Positions 9,795 to 19,732 of a DNA stretch of 64,000 nt are shown here, piece by piece (the stretch's first letter is position 1; each line of letters opens with the position of its first letter). The position numbers and the translations under genes are program-made. The DNA is from Armatimonadota bacterium (lineage in GTDB: Bacteria > Armatimonadota > JAAZEB01): positions 47,365 to 111,364 of the forward strand of contig JAAZEM010000139.1 in assembly GCA_012512265.1 (NCBI GenBank), given 5' to 3'. Below the pieces are notes generated by a model. It had not been told where the DNA came from. It saw nothing but the letters and a program-made list of their open reading frames with translations, and searched no databases.

Positions 9795-10370
9795 CTATCT
9801 GCTACCGGCGATGAGGTCGAGGAAGAACTGGTGGATGCGCCGATCACTCGTCAGCTCCGGGTGAAAGGCAGCCCCCAGGATATTCTTCTGTCGGGCCAAC
9901 ACAACCCGACCCTCGAAGGTGGCCAGGACTTCGACGTTCTCGCCCACGCGCGTGATGTAGGGCGCGCGGATGAAGACCGCGCGGACGGGTGGCGGCGCGA
10001 AGCCCGCCACCTCCAGGTCACATTCGAAGGAGTCGACCTGCCGCCCGAAGGCGTTGCGGCGCACGGTCACATCCATGAGGCCGAGGCAGGGCTGATCGCT
10101 CCCCTCGATCTCGCGCGCTATGAGGATAAGCCCCATGCAGGTGCCGAAAACCGGCATTCCGCGGGCGACGCGCTCGCGGATCGCCGCATCCAGGCCGTAG
10201 CGGGCCATCAGCTTGCCCACGGTAGTGCTTTCGCCACCCGGGATGATCAGGCCATCCGTTGCCGCCAACTCCTCGACAGTGCGCACTTCGCTGCCCTGGA
10301 CGCCGCAGTGCGCCAGCATGGCGAGGTGCTCGCGGAAGTTTCCCTGCAGGGCGAGAACGCCGATTCTCAC
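9795..10370 (-). CDS. pdxT: Pyridoxal 5'-phosphate synthase glutaminase subunit
   Basis: MRIGVLALQGNFREHLAML; GLIIPGGESTTVGKLM; VFGTCMGLILIAREI; GAAFHPELTSDRRIHQFFL. Confidence 0.96.
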   Translation of the reverse strand: MRIGVLALQGNFREHLAMLAHCGVQGSEVRTVEELAATDGLIIPGGESTTVGKLMARYGLDAAIRERVARGMPVFGTCMGLILIAREIEGSDQPCLGLMDVTVRRNAFGRQVDSFECDLEVAGFAPPPVRAVFIRAPYITRVGENVEVLATFEGRVVLARQKNILGAAFHPELTSDRRIHQFFLDLIAGSR

Positions 10371-11276
10371 TTACCACCCCCGGGTCGCGAGCTGATCCTT
10401 CTCGTCGAGCTGGCGCACGTCGATGCCGGACATCGCGCGGCCGAGGCCCTCGGAGACCTTCGCCAGGATATCGGGGCGGCGGAAATTCGTGACCGCATCC
10501 ACGATCGCCTTCGCGCGCGGCGCGGGATCGTCGCTCTTGAAGATGCCCGAGCCGACGAAGACCGCCTCGGCGCCCAGCTGCATCACGAGCGCAGCGTCGG
10601 CGGGGGTCGCCACGCCGCCCGCGGAGAAGTTGGGCACCGGCAGCTTGCCATGCTCGTGGATATAGCGCACCAGATCATAGGGCGCTCCGAGGCTCTTGGC
10701 CTCGGCCATCAGCTCATCTTCCCGCAGCGTCTGAATGCGGCGGATACCGGACATGATGGCGCGCATGTGGCGCACGGCCTCGACGATATTGCCGCTGCCG
10801 GCCTCGCCCTTGGTGCGAATCATCGCCGCGCCCTCGCCGATGCGGCGCAGAGCCTCGCCCAGGTCGCGCGCGCCGCAGACGAAAGGCACCTTGAAGGCAA
10901 ACTTGTCTACGTGGAACTGCTCATCCGCAGGGGTGAGCACTTCGCTCTCATCAATGAAATCGACGCCGATCGCCTCCAGGATCTGCGCCTCGACGAAGTG
11001 GCCGATGCGGCACTTCGCCATCACGGGGATCGAGACGGCGTCCATGATCTTCTTGATGACCAACGGGTCGCTCATGCGGGCCACGCCGCCTTCGCGACGG
11101 ATATCGGCAGGAACGCGCTCCAGCGCCATGACCGCCACGGCACCGGCCTCTTCCGCGATCTTCGCCTGCTCCGGCGTGGTGACATCCATGATCACGCCGC
11201 CGCGCAGCATCTCGGCCAACCCCACCTTGGTGCGCCAGGTGGATTTCTCTGGCAAAGCAGCATTGCTATCGGACAT
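10371..11276 (-). CDS. pdxS: Pyridoxal 5'-phosphate synthase synthase subunit
   Basis: [44 protein letters not shown]...; [36 protein letters not shown]. Confidence 0.97.
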   Translation of the reverse strand: MSDSNAALPEKSTWRTKVGLAEMLRGGVIMDVTTPEQAKIAEEAGAVAVMALERVPADIRREGGVARMSDPLVIKKIMDAVSIPVMAKCRIGHFVEAQILEAIGVDFIDESEVLTPADEQFHVDKFAFKVPFVCGARDLGEALRRIGEGAAMIRTKGEAGSGNIVEAVRHMRAIMSGIRRIQTLREDELMAEAKSLGAPYDLVRYIHEHGKLPVPNFSAGGVATPADAALVMQLGAEAVFVGSGIFKSDDPAPRAKAIVDAVTNFRRPDILAKVSEGLGRAMSGIDVRQLDEKDQLATRGW

Positions 11277-11407
11277 TGGTTGCTAACCCTCCCTGATTAG
11301 GAACACACAAGCATTGATTTGGGAAATAGGGGAGACACGCGACGAGGTGCCAGGCATCCCCCTTTCCGTATTTCAATGGCCCTACGATACCACACCCTGC
11401 CCGGCGC

Positions 11408-12004
11408 TCAGATCTCGCGCCGCCATTCCAGCGCCTGGATCAGCGTTGCCTGATCCGCGTAATCAAGGTCGCCGCCGACAGGCAGCCCGTGGGCGATGCG
11501 CGTGACGCGGATGCCCATAGGCTTGATCAACCGGGCGAGATAGAGCGCCGTGGCATCCCCCTCCACCGTTGGATTTGTCGCCAGGATCACCTCCTTCACC
11601 TGGCCATCCTCGAGGCGGCGGATCAACTCGCGGATCTTCAACAGCTCCGGGCCGATGCCATCCATCGGCGAAATCACGCCCTGCAACACGTGGTAGACAC
11701 CCTTATACTCGTTCGTCTTCTCCATCGCCACCAGGTCGCGCGTCTCTGCCACCACGCAGAGCAGAGAGCGGTCGCGCCGGGGATCCCGGTCGATGGCGCA
11801 GATCTCCTCGTCGGTGAAGTTGAAGCAGACGGGACAAAGGCGGATGCGCTCTTTCACTTCCAGGATCGCCTCTGCGAGGGCGGCGGCATCCTCGCGCGGG
11901 TGGCTCAGTATCCAAAACGCCATGCGCTGCGCGGATTTCGGGCCAACGCCCGGGAGGCGCTCTAGCTGCCCGATCAACCGCGCCAGTGATTTCGCGTACT
12001 CCAT
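11408..12004 (-). CDS. recR: Recombination protein RecR
   Basis: [42 protein letters not shown]-like zinc region; [29 protein letters not shown]. Confidence 0.95.
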   Translation of the reverse strand: MEYAKSLARLIGQLERLPGVGPKSAQRMAFWILSHPREDAAALAEAILEVKERIRLCPVCFNFTDEEICAIDRDPRRDRSLLCVVAETRDLVAMEKTNEYKGVYHVLQGVISPMDGIGPELLKIRELIRRLEDGQVKEVILATNPTVEGDATALYLARLIKPMGIRVTRIAHGLPVGGDLDYADQATLIQALEWRREI

Positions 12005-12033
12005 CCGTCCCCCCCTCGCTTGTCTGTCGCGCC

Positions 12034-12396
12034 CTAGAAGGAGAGGCCGGGGATCTTCGGGAGGCCGGACATGAGCGAGCCGAGCTTCTCCTCGCGCACC
12101 TTTTGGGCCTTGGCGAGCGCGTCGCGAACGGCGGCCACCACCATATCCTCCAGCATCTCGACATCGTCGGGGTCGACGGCATCCGGGTCGATCTTGACCG
12201 CGACGAGATCGCCAGTGCCGGTCACCGTGGCGTTGACGACGCCGCCGCCGGCGCTACCCTGGACCTGCATCTCCTCGAGCTCGGCCATCAGGCGCTCCTG
12301 TTCCTCCTGGAACTTCTGCACCTGCTTCATAATCATGCCCTGCATGCCGCCGCCACCGAGCCCGCCCAGCCCGCCGAAACCACCCTTTCTAGACAT
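12034..12396 (-). CDS. YbaB/EbfC family nucleoid-associated protein
   Basis: Gly-rich N-terminus, [80 protein letters not shown]; between dnaX and recR. Confidence 0.92.
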   Translation of the reverse strand: MSRKGGFGGLGGLGGGGMQGMIMKQVQKFQEEQERLMAELEEMQVQGSAGGGVVNATVTGTGDLVAVKIDPDAVDPDDVEMLEDMVVAAVRDALAKAQKVREEKLGSLMSGLPKIPGLSF

Positions 12397-12569
12397 CGGT
12401 TCCTCCCCTCCGGTTGCTCTCTACTGGATGTTCAAGGTGGCTGGGTTGGCTCGCGGCCCAACAGCCTCGCGCGGCTCGCCAAACCTTGAACCGAAGGGGA
12501 ATGCACGATTGCGCGGGCAAAACGGGCGCGCGGAGCGCCTCCTCGTGCCCACTCAACCGGCCCATTCCC

Positions 12570-14336
12570 CTAGTTGTCATCTTTGCTCTGGATCACCCGG
12601 CCATGAAAGAGATCCAGGACATCCTTCACGCTCATCGTCTCCGCGTCGAACGGGTCCGGTTCGGCCGCGTGCGCCGGCTGCCCGGAAGCGGGGGTGCCGC
12701 CTGCCGCCGGGCCAGGGGCCGCGGCGGTCTCCGGCGGGCTTTCGCGCCCGGCCGCCTCGCCCTCCATCACGACCCGCACGGCGAGTGGCACCCCAAGGGC
12801 GCGATGCACCGCTTCGGCGATCACTTTGATGTTCTCGGGCTTCTCCAGCTGCTCCTGATGGAAGACGTAGCCCTGGCGCACTTGTAGGACCAACTCGCGG
12901 GCGCTGACGCCGACAGGCCGCACATCGCTCAGGATTCCACGCAACCTCCCCCGGCCCACGTGCTCCATGACCAGCGCCCACCGGGCGAGCACCGAGTCCA
13001 GGTCGAGTTCCTGACCTTGCTGGACAGGCGATGGCTGGCTGGGCACAGCCACTGGCGGTGGCTCTGGAGCAGCCTCGGGCGCCGGCGCCGGCGACGGTGG
13101 CGATGGCGGTGACGGCGGTGGACTCGCCATCCGGCGCAGAGCTGGCTCGGCCGGCGTCTCGGTGGCTTGCCGGAGTTCCGTTGGCCTGGGCGCCATGGGC
13201 GCCGGTGGCACGGCGCTTTCCCGCGGCGCGGCGGGAGAGGCCGGGGCGTACCCCGAGACCATTCGCAGCAGGGCGATCTCCAGGAGTAGGCGGTGCTGGC
13301 TGTCGCGCCGCATCTCCTTCTCCGCGTCGGAGAGCGCCTCGATCGCGCGCAAACAGGTGCTTGGCGAGATGGCGGCTGCCTGCTCCTTCAAGAGGCGCGC
13401 CTCCTCCGCGGTGGCTCCGTCGGGCAGAACCGCGCCGCCGGACGCCCCGACGAGGAGCAGGTTGCGAAAATGGGCGAGCAGCCCGCGCAAGAAATCACGG
13501 ATATCTTTGCCCTCATCCGCCAGCTGTGCCACCACGCGCAAGGCGGCAGTTGCATCCTCCGCGGCGACGGCGCGCGCGCATTCAGCGAGAAGCTCCTCAT
13601 GCACCGTGCCGAGGATACTGCGGACCTCATCGGCGGTGATGTGCCGCTCGCCAAACGCGATGATCTGTTCAAGGATGCTCAGAGCATCCCGCCAGGATCC
13701 ATCCGCCGAGCGCGCGATCAGCGCCAGCGCATCCGGATCGGCCTTGATTCCCTCGCCGGCGACCACCACCTCCAGCCGGCTCACCAGGTCCGACACGGTG
13801 CCGCGGCGGAAATCCATCCGCTGGCAGCGCGACAGGATCGTGGCTGGCACCTTCTGGGGGTCGGTTGTGGCAAGAACGAAGAGGACGTGCGCCGGTGGCT
13901 CCTCAAGCGTCTTCAGCAGCGCGTTGAACGCCTCCGTGGTGAGCATGTGGCACTCGTCGACGACATAGACCTTGTGCCGCGCTTCCGCCGGGGCGTATTT
14001 CACCTTGTCGCGCAGTTCCCGGATGTCATCGATGCCGCGATTGGATGCCGCGTCGATCTCGATCACATCGAGCGCGGTGCCTGCGGCGATCCTCCGGCAC
14101 GATTCACACTCGTTACAGGGATCGCGCGTGGGACCGCGGCTGCAGTTGAGGGCCTTAGCCAGGAGGCGAGCGGTGGTCGTCTTGCCGGTGCCGCGGGGGC
14201 CGCAGAAGAGGTAGGCGTGCGCGACGCGGCCACCTTCGAGGGCGTTCTGCAGGGTGCGCGTGATGTGTGCCTGCCCCACCACGTCGGCGAACGTCTGCGG
14301 TCGGTACTTGCGATAGAGCGAAATGTACGTGGACAT
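12570..14336 (-). CDS. dnaX: DNA polymerase III subunit gamma/tau
   Basis: MSTYISLYRKYRPQTFADVVGQAHITRTLQNAL; FCGPRGTGKTTTARLLAKALNC; VIEIDAASNRGIDDIRELRDKV; VYVVDECHMLTTEAFNALLKTLEEPP. Start set at 14336, not at the listed upstream ORF start. Confidence 0.96.
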   Translation of the reverse strand: MSTYISLYRKYRPQTFADVVGQAHITRTLQNALEGGRVAHAYLFCGPRGTGKTTTARLLAKALNCSRGPTRDPCNECESCRRIAAGTALDVIEIDAASNRGIDDIRELRDKVKYAPAEARHKVYVVDECHMLTTEAFNALLKTLEEPPAHVLFVLATTDPQKVPATILSRCQRMDFRRGTVSDLVSRLEVVVAGEGIKADPDALALIARSADGSWRDALSILEQIIAFGERHITADEVRSILGTVHEELLAECARAVAAEDATAALRVVAQLADEGKDIRDFLRGLLAHFRNLLLVGASGGAVLPDGATAEEARLLKEQAAAISPSTCLRAIEALSDAEKEMRRDSQHRLLLEIALLRMVSGYAPASPAAPRESAVPPAPMAPRPTELRQATETPAEPALRRMASPPPSPPSPPSPAPAPEAAPEPPPVAVPSQPSPVQQGQELDLDSVLARWALVMEHVGRGRLRGILSDVRPVGVSARELVLQVRQGYVFHQEQLEKPENIKVIAEAVHRALGVPLAVRVVMEGEAAGRESPPETAAAPGPAAGGTPASGQPAHAAEPDPFDAETMSVKDVLDLFHGRVIQSKDDN

Positions 14337-14565
14337 CCCGGTACCACCCTGATGTCTCGGAAACCCAACGGCTGGCAGCAGCGTGCTGGAATCACGGCGT
14401 GGGGGAGTGGGAGAGAGACACCTGCCTGGCAAGCGCGTACTCCACTCCTCCCGAGTACATCCTCCTTGTCGTCGGCGTCCCCGAAAAGAGGTAGGGCCAA
14501 GAGCCCCCCGATCATCCCGGCGGCGCAAGCCAAAAGACGAGATCGAGAATGCTCTTGGCCCCAAA

Positions 14566-14846
14566 AAGTGATCGTGCACCCGCCCTCGAATCGCGGCCTC
14601 CAGGCGTTACCCGAGCAGCCAGCTCCGACCAGGCTTCCTCGCGGCACACACCCCTGATACCTTACCACTGCTTCCTTCCGGACCTGACGGGATTCGATAC
14701 CGGAATGTTGCGCGAGACCCAGTCATCCACACCGCTTACACGGGTCAGACCCCACAGGCCGGACCCTCAGGCCGGGAGTTCGACCCCGCTATAGCGGATT
14801 GCGGGTTACAGGGCACCGCTAGTTCCCCGTCTAGCACGACCAACTG
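14566..14846 (-). ncRNA. ffs: Signal recognition particle RNA, large (Alu-domain-containing) bacterial type
   Basis: Contains GTCAGGTCCGGAAGGAAGCAGTGGTAAG (helix 8 core), plus GTGCTAGACGGGGAACTAGCGGTGCCCTGTAACCCGCAATCCGCTATAGCGGGGTCGAA 5' domain and GGGTAACGCC...GGGTGCACGATC 3' domain like B. subtilis scRNA; GGTCGTGC/GCACGATC terminal helix. Ends approximate. Confidence 0.93.
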
Positions 14847-14888
14847 GCCCCTGGCTTCACGCCCTCTTCGCGCAAGCCGGGCTTTTTT

Positions 14889-14980
14889 TGGCGGAGAGAG
14901 TGGGATTCGAACCCACGGTGGGGTTGCCCCCACACCGCACCTCCAATGCGGCGCCCTAAACCAGACTAGGCGATCTCTCC
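14889..14980 (-). tRNA. tRNA-Ser (anticodon GGA)
   Basis: GGAGAGA/TCTCTCC acceptor, anticodon loop TTGGAGG, long variable arm GTGGGG-GCAA-CCCCAC, GGGTTCGAATCCC T arm, encoded CCA. Confidence 0.95.
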
Positions 14981-14996
14981 GTATTGGTGTAGCCCT

Positions 14997-15026
14997 ATTA
15001 TAACAGGGAGAGCATGACGATGTCAA
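14997..15026 (-). promoter_or_regulatory. Consensus sigma70 promoter for tRNA-Ser/SRP RNA
   Basis: Minus strand TTGACA-N18-TATAAT about 17 nt upstream of the tRNA 5' end. Confidence 0.85.
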
Positions 15027-15225
15027 TCAATCGATGGGCATTTCGGGCGTCCCGCGCGGCGCTTCATATTGGGGGCCTGGGCAGGAGAGCCCCTGCGGGC
15101 GCCCGAACGCAGAGTGCGGAAGGCTGCCTCCATGGGGTGCTGGACGGGCAGGGAAGCCTCCTGGAAGCGCGCCTGGGCACCTTTCATGGAGCAGCACCCA
15201 TCACGGCTTTGCAAGGAGACAAAGG

Positions 15226-16848
15226 ATGCCGGCATCTCTCGACCTTCGCTTCGATCGCTTCTATAGCTACCAGGAGCTCACGCGAGCCCTGGAGCAGCTG
15301 GCGGCTTTCGCGCCCGATCGCGTCCGGCGCCACTCGATTGGTCGCTCGCCCGAAGGACGCGAGCTGTGGATGCTGACGGTGACCGATTTCACCCGGGGCG
15401 ATCCCGATCGCAAGCCCGCCTACCTGATCCACGGCAACCTCCATGCCCAGGAGCTCTCCGGTACGACGGCGGCGCTCTACGTGGCCCACTACCTGGTCAC
15501 CGACGACACGCCCGAGCTGCAGCGGCTTCTGGGCGAAGTGGTGTTCTACATCGTGCCGCGCATCAACCCCGATGGCGCCGAGTATGCGCTCACCACGGGG
15601 GGCGCGATCCGCAGCCGGCTCGTGCCAGTGCCGGCGCGCAACGCGATCCGACCCGCAGATGTGAACGGCGATGGCCTCATCCTGCGAATGCGCATCCGCT
15701 GCGAGGATGGTGACCAGCGCCCGGATCGGCAGGACCCGCGCCTGATGGTGCCCCGGGAGCCGCACGACGACGAGGGGCCGTTCTACCGCGTCTTCACTGA
15801 GGGATTCATCGAGGATTGGGATGGCGGCGAGCCGCGCGAGGCGAGCTACCACAAAGATTTCAACCGCAACTGGGGTGCCAACTGGCGCCCGGAGCACCAG
15901 CAGTATGGCGCCGGCGACTTCCCCTTCTCTGAGCCGGAGATGCGGGCCGTTGCGGAGTTTGTTGCCGCGCACCCCAACATCTTTGGCGCGCTCGGCTTCC
16001 ACACCGGGTGCAACGGCGTCCTCCGGCCCCCGGCCTCCCGTCCGGATGAGGAGCTCAACGACCGCGACCTGGCGGTGTTGCGCGAGCTGGGCCGCAAGGG
16101 CGAGCAGGCAACCGGGTTCAAGCTGCGCGCCGTGACTCAGTACCGCCTCGATGAGAGCCGGCCGAACCGGCTTCAGGGCCACTTCACCGATTGGGCCTAC
16201 GAGCACCTCGGCATCTACCCCTTCGAGATCGAATTGGGCATGCTCTATCAGTCCGCCGGCATTACGACGGACCAGTACTTCGCCAGCAAGAGCGATGAAG
16301 AGCGCCGCGAGTTCGACCGGGCGATCCTTCGCTGGCACGATGCCCACCCCGAGGCCGGCGCCTTCGTCGACTGGCAGCCCTTCGAGCACCCTCAGTTGGG
16401 CCGGGTGGAGATCGGCGGGCTGCGCATGAATGCCTTCGCCAACCCGGACCCGCGCGAGTTGCCGGGCATCGCCGAGGGATGCACGCGCTTCATCCTGGAG
16501 CACGCAGGACGCTATCCCCACCTGCGGATCGTGGGCGTTCGCGTGGATGCCGTGGGCAGCGATATCTTCCGAATCCGGGCCACCGTGATGAACACGGGCG
16601 GCTTCCCCACCTACATCGCTGAAACGGGGCGGGATGTGCGCGCCAATCGGTCGCCTATGGCCCGGTTGGAGTTGGGCGATGGGATGGAGATGCTCTCGCG
16701 GGAAGCGGGAGTGGAGCTGGGTCACCTCGGCGCGCGGTCCGGCAAGCGCGACCTGGAGTGGTTCGTGAAGGGCCGTGGCACCGCCCGGCTGGTGGCGAGC
16801 GCTGTCAAGGCCGGCACTGCCGCCGTCGAGATTCCCATCGGCGGCTGA
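15226..16848 (+). CDS. M14 family zinc carboxypeptidase
   Basis: YQELTRALEQLAAFAPDRVRRHSIGRSPEGRELWMLTVTD...YLIHGNLHAQELSG (H-x2-E), VVFYIVPRINPDGAEYAL, GALGFHTGCNG, FEIELGML. AAGGAG Shine-Dalgarno about 8 nt upstream of ATG 15226. Confidence 0.9.
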   Translation: MPASLDLRFDRFYSYQELTRALEQLAAFAPDRVRRHSIGRSPEGRELWMLTVTDFTRGDPDRKPAYLIHGNLHAQELSGTTAALYVAHYLVTDDTPELQRLLGEVVFYIVPRINPDGAEYALTTGGAIRSRLVPVPARNAIRPADVNGDGLILRMRIRCEDGDQRPDRQDPRLMVPREPHDDEGPFYRVFTEGFIEDWDGGEPREASYHKDFNRNWGANWRPEHQQYGAGDFPFSEPEMRAVAEFVAAHPNIFGALGFHTGCNGVLRPPASRPDEELNDRDLAVLRELGRKGEQATGFKLRAVTQYRLDESRPNRLQGHFTDWAYEHLGIYPFEIELGMLYQSAGITTDQYFASKSDEERREFDRAILRWHDAHPEAGAFVDWQPFEHPQLGRVEIGGLRMNAFANPDPRELPGIAEGCTRFILEHAGRYPHLRIVGVRVDAVGSDIFRIRATVMNTGGFPTYIAETGRDVRANRSPMARLELGDGMEMLSREAGVELGHLGARSGKRDLEWFVKGRGTARLVASAVKAGTAAVEIPIGG

Positions 16849-16862
16849 GAGGGAGCGTTGCC

Positions 16863-16920
16863 CCGCCACAGAGGGCGCAGATCGTCTCGGCAGAAATCGG
16901 AGCTGCGTCCTCTGTGGCGG
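16863..16920. terminator. Long perfect hairpin between convergent genes (putative bidirectional terminator/dispersed hairpin)
   Basis: CCGCCACAGAGGGCGCAG / CTGCGTCCTCTGTGGCGG: 12 bp + G.T + 5 bp stem, 22-nt loop. Confidence 0.6.
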
Positions 16921-16934
16921 TTTGAGACGAGCTC

Positions 16935-17246
16935 CTACCGCTGGCGGAGGAGAATATCGCGGAAGCAGAGGCGATTGGGGTCGGCTTCCGGCCCCATCGC
17001 TTCCTTTGCCCAGAAGTCGATGATGTCACGCAGTTCAGGGGTGCCGGCAACTTTGCCGCTTGCATAGTAGCGCAGCGCCTCGTCGAGGCAGGCCAGGCGG
17101 TACATAAGCCGTGCCAGGCACTCCGCCTGGCGCTCCTCATCCTGCGGGCACTCTTGCAGCCGCTCGCCCTCCGCCACGGAGACGACGAGACGTCCGGAGC
17201 AGGCCCGACACAGGCTCTTTTCCACCACTTGGGACAATGCTGGCAT
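16935..17246 (-). CDS. Small Cys-containing conserved hypothetical protein
   Basis: MPALSQVVEKSLCRACSGRLVVSVAEGERLQECPQDEERQAECLARLMYRLACLDEALRYYASGKV...; good Shine-Dalgarno (GGAAAGGGAAGAG) before ATG 17246. Confidence 0.6.
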   Translation of the reverse strand: MPALSQVVEKSLCRACSGRLVVSVAEGERLQECPQDEERQAECLARLMYRLACLDEALRYYASGKVAGTPELRDIIDFWAKEAMGPEADPNRLCFRDILLRQR

Positions 17247-17508
17247 CTTCTCTTCCCTTTCCTTTTCGGCGCCCTTGCTGCCAGCCGAAACCGCCACGCG
17301 CGGGCATCCGGCGCGGAGTGTTCGCGCGGACGGATGCAAGCCCTCGGCTTACGCCTCATTGTAACCCCGCTCTTTGCCCGCGTCTATCGGGAGAAGGACG
17401 GCGTTTCCGTCAGCGCTTTCCCTGAAGGCCCCCCAGCTCGAAGGGCACCGGTCGCAGGTGCGGGAGAGGGCGGGCTGCGGCGCCCTCCTTCGAATTGCGG
17501 GCGCATCC

Positions 17509-18258
17509 TCACTCCCGAATCTCGATAGGGGTGCCGACGGGCAAGAGCTCCATCAGCTCCTCCATATCGCTGTTGCGGAGCGCCACGCACCCCTCGGTCC
17601 AGTCGCGCACGTGCACGAAGCGCTTCCCGTCCATGCGGACGATCTTGCCGACGCCGCCGCCGTGGATGTAGATGTCGCCGCCGAGGCGGGTATCCTGGGG
17701 GGGCGGGCTGCCGCGCTGGAGCGCCCGGCAGATGCGGGCGTGCGTCTTCTGGTCGATAATCCCGAGGGCCAGGCCACGGTCGGCATCCTGCCGGTTGGGG
17801 TAAGAGACACCAAGCGAGAGATAGAAGCGCGATTGCCGATTCTTGCGCCACAGGTAGTAGTGGCCCGCGGGCGTGCGTCCATCGCCGCGGCGCTCCTTGG
17901 CCCCTTTGGGGTTTCGGCCCAGTCCGATGAAATAGCCCTTCACCGGCTCGCCATCGCACCGGACGACCATCCGGCGCTTGCTCTTTTCGATGACGATGGA
18001 GAGAGCGCCGTGACACTGCCTGCCGCTGCGCGCGCGGTGCTCCTCCAGGCAGCGGTGCAAGGGACGGCCCCAGGTGGCCCAGAACCCCGATACGGCCATG
18101 CCCGGCGGAGTGGGGGGCAGGGGCGCCCGCGGGGCATCCACCGTCTTGGGAGCTGGCGGGGTCTTGCCCTTCTTGGGCGGCGTCTGGCGCCGGCACCCGG
18201 CGGCAACAACCAGTATGCCGGCGATGAGGATGAGTGCCACACGAACTTTCGAGCGCAT
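17509..18258 (-). CDS. L,D-transpeptidase (YkuD) lipoprotein
   Basis: Lipobox-like VVAAGCRR; GDGRTPAGHYYLWRKN; GGDIYIHGGG...DWTEGCVALRNSDMEELM catalytic H..C motif. Confidence 0.9.
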   Translation of the reverse strand: MRSKVRVALILIAGILVVAAGCRRQTPPKKGKTPPAPKTVDAPRAPLPPTPPGMAVSGFWATWGRPLHRCLEEHRARSGRQCHGALSIVIEKSKRRMVVRCDGEPVKGYFIGLGRNPKGAKERRGDGRTPAGHYYLWRKNRQSRFYLSLGVSYPNRQDADRGLALGIIDQKTHARICRALQRGSPPPQDTRLGGDIYIHGGGVGKIVRMDGKRFVHVRDWTEGCVALRNSDMEELMELLPVGTPIEIRE

Positions 18259-18332
18259 ACGCTTTCAAGAGTGTGCGTGATGCGGCGCTGGTTCCCTGTT
18301 GGGGCGTGAGGAAGCGAGCCCTGGAGGAAAAG

Positions 18333-18408
18333 TGGCGCCCCCGGCCCGACTCGAACGGGCGACCCACTGCTTAGAAGGCAGTTGCTCTCTCCACTGAGCT
18401 ACGGGGGC
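18333..18408 (-). tRNA. tRNA-Arg (anticodon UCU)
   Basis: GCCCCCG/CGGGGGC acceptor, anticodon stem-loop ACTGC-CTTCTAA-GCAGT, GTTCGAGTC T loop, encoded CCA. Confidence 0.96.
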
Positions 18409-18442
18409 ACGCTTGCCGGCGATCATAGACGCCGACATCCTC

Positions 18443-18471
18443 ATTATAGCAGAGGGAAGGTCTGCTGGCAA
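18443..18471 (-). promoter_or_regulatory. Sigma70-like promoter for tRNA-Arg
   Basis: Minus strand TTGCCA-N17-TATAAT upstream of the tRNA. Confidence 0.75.
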
Positions 18472-18609
18472 GAGATCCCACACGCCGAATCCACTCTCGG
18501 ACGCGCGGGGAGGGGGAGCGCAAGCCGTCATGGCGCGGGGGTAGAGATACCCACGCGCGCGGGCCAACTGGCTCGCGCCCCCACCCAAACAGTGATGCGC
18601 AAGCTGCGA

Positions 18610-19599
18610 TCAGGACGATTGCAGCGGGAGCGAGACCGGCTGGCCGGTGGCGCCCGATTGGAGCGCCGCCTGAGCGATCTCGACGGCGCTGCGGCCGTCC
18701 AGTGCCGTGACCAGCGGCTCCTTGCCGTAGAGGACCCACTCGACGAAGGAGTCGATCTCGCGCTGGACACCCGGGAGCATCGCCTTCATCTCCTCCTCCG
18801 GCACCGCCTGAGCTTCGCGGTCACGGAACTGGTAGGTGACGCTGCTCCAATCGCACCGAATGCTCCCCTTTTCAAGCGTGATCGCCACCTGGTATTGGCC
18901 CTGGGGAATGAGCGAGTTGGAGTTGAGCATACCGATGCCGCCCTCTTTGAAGCGCACCAGCACGTAGTTGATCCCAGGAATATCCGAGTCAGGACACGTC
19001 TCCGTGGAGATACACGCGTAGACGCTGGCTGCGTCTCCCAGGATGGCGCGCATGTAGTCGATTTCGTGGGCGTTGATCTCGAAGAGGACGCCGCCCGTCG
19101 GCCGATACTCCCGGCGCCATGCCCGCGGCTTCCAGAAGGAGGAGCGCTCGATGGCGATGGCCAGCGGCTTGCCAAACTCTCCCGACTCGACCAGTTCTCG
19201 CGCCTTGGCAAAGCCGGGGATGAGGCGCAACACCTGACCGACCATCAGTTTCACGCCTGCGTTCTGTGCGGCGGCGATCATCCGGTCGCAATCGGCGATG
19301 TTCAGTGCCATCGGCTTCTCGCAGAAGGCGTGCTTGCCAGCGGCGGTGGCGGCAAGCACCACCTCGCAGTGGGCGGCGTTCGGCGTTGCCACCAGAACAG
19401 CATCGAGATCGTTGCGCGCGAGCAGATCGGCATAGGAGGAGTACGCCTCCCCGCCCAGCTCCGCCGTCGCCTTCGAGGCCTGCTCGGCCACCGGATCCGC
19501 GACACCCACGAAGAGCACATCTTCACGCGTCTTTGCCGCCTTTGCCAGCGACATGCCCATGCCGCCGGCCCCGATGAGACCCAGTTTCAGTACTGCCAT
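18610..19599 (-). CDS. Gfo/Idh/MocA family oxidoreductase
   Basis: KLGLIGAGGMGMSLAKAAKTRED...AVLVATPNAAHCEVVLAATAAGKHAFCEKPMALNIADCDRMIAAA. Confidence 0.92.
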   Translation of the reverse strand: MAVLKLGLIGAGGMGMSLAKAAKTREDVLFVGVADPVAEQASKATAELGGEAYSSYADLLARNDLDAVLVATPNAAHCEVVLAATAAGKHAFCEKPMALNIADCDRMIAAAQNAGVKLMVGQVLRLIPGFAKARELVESGEFGKPLAIAIERSSFWKPRAWRREYRPTGGVLFEINAHEIDYMRAILGDAASVYACISTETCPDSDIPGINYVLVRFKEGGIGMLNSNSLIPQGQYQVAITLEKGSIRCDWSSVTYQFRDREAQAVPEEEMKAMLPGVQREIDSFVEWVLYGKEPLVTALDGRSAVEIAQAALQSGATGQPVSLPLQSS

Positions 19600-19732
19600 T
19601 TGATGCTCCTCCAGCCATGCGCTGCTTGGATCGAATGGGCACGCGAGTGTGGGGCAGCGCCGGCCGCTGCTGTATGCCCGGATCCGGAGAGCCGTCGTCC
19701 CGCCCTTCTGTCATTCCGCGAGAGGACGGCCT

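Noticed and set aside
9348-11300. 650-aa plus-strand ORF across pdxS/pdxT
   Set aside because: Shadow ORF antisense to confidently identified pdxST and the beta-propeller.
12570-14336. Programmed frameshift in dnaX (tau/gamma)
   Set aside because: No A-rich slippery heptamer such as AAAAAAG seen in the gene.
14337-14579. N-terminal extension of dnaX in the ORF track
   Set aside because: Extension overlaps the SRP RNA 3' end and lacks homology-like features; MSTYISLYRKYRP is the canonical DnaX N-terminus.
15184-16869. 561-aa minus-strand ORF opposite the M14 peptidase
   Set aside because: Shadow of a motif-supported coding gene.
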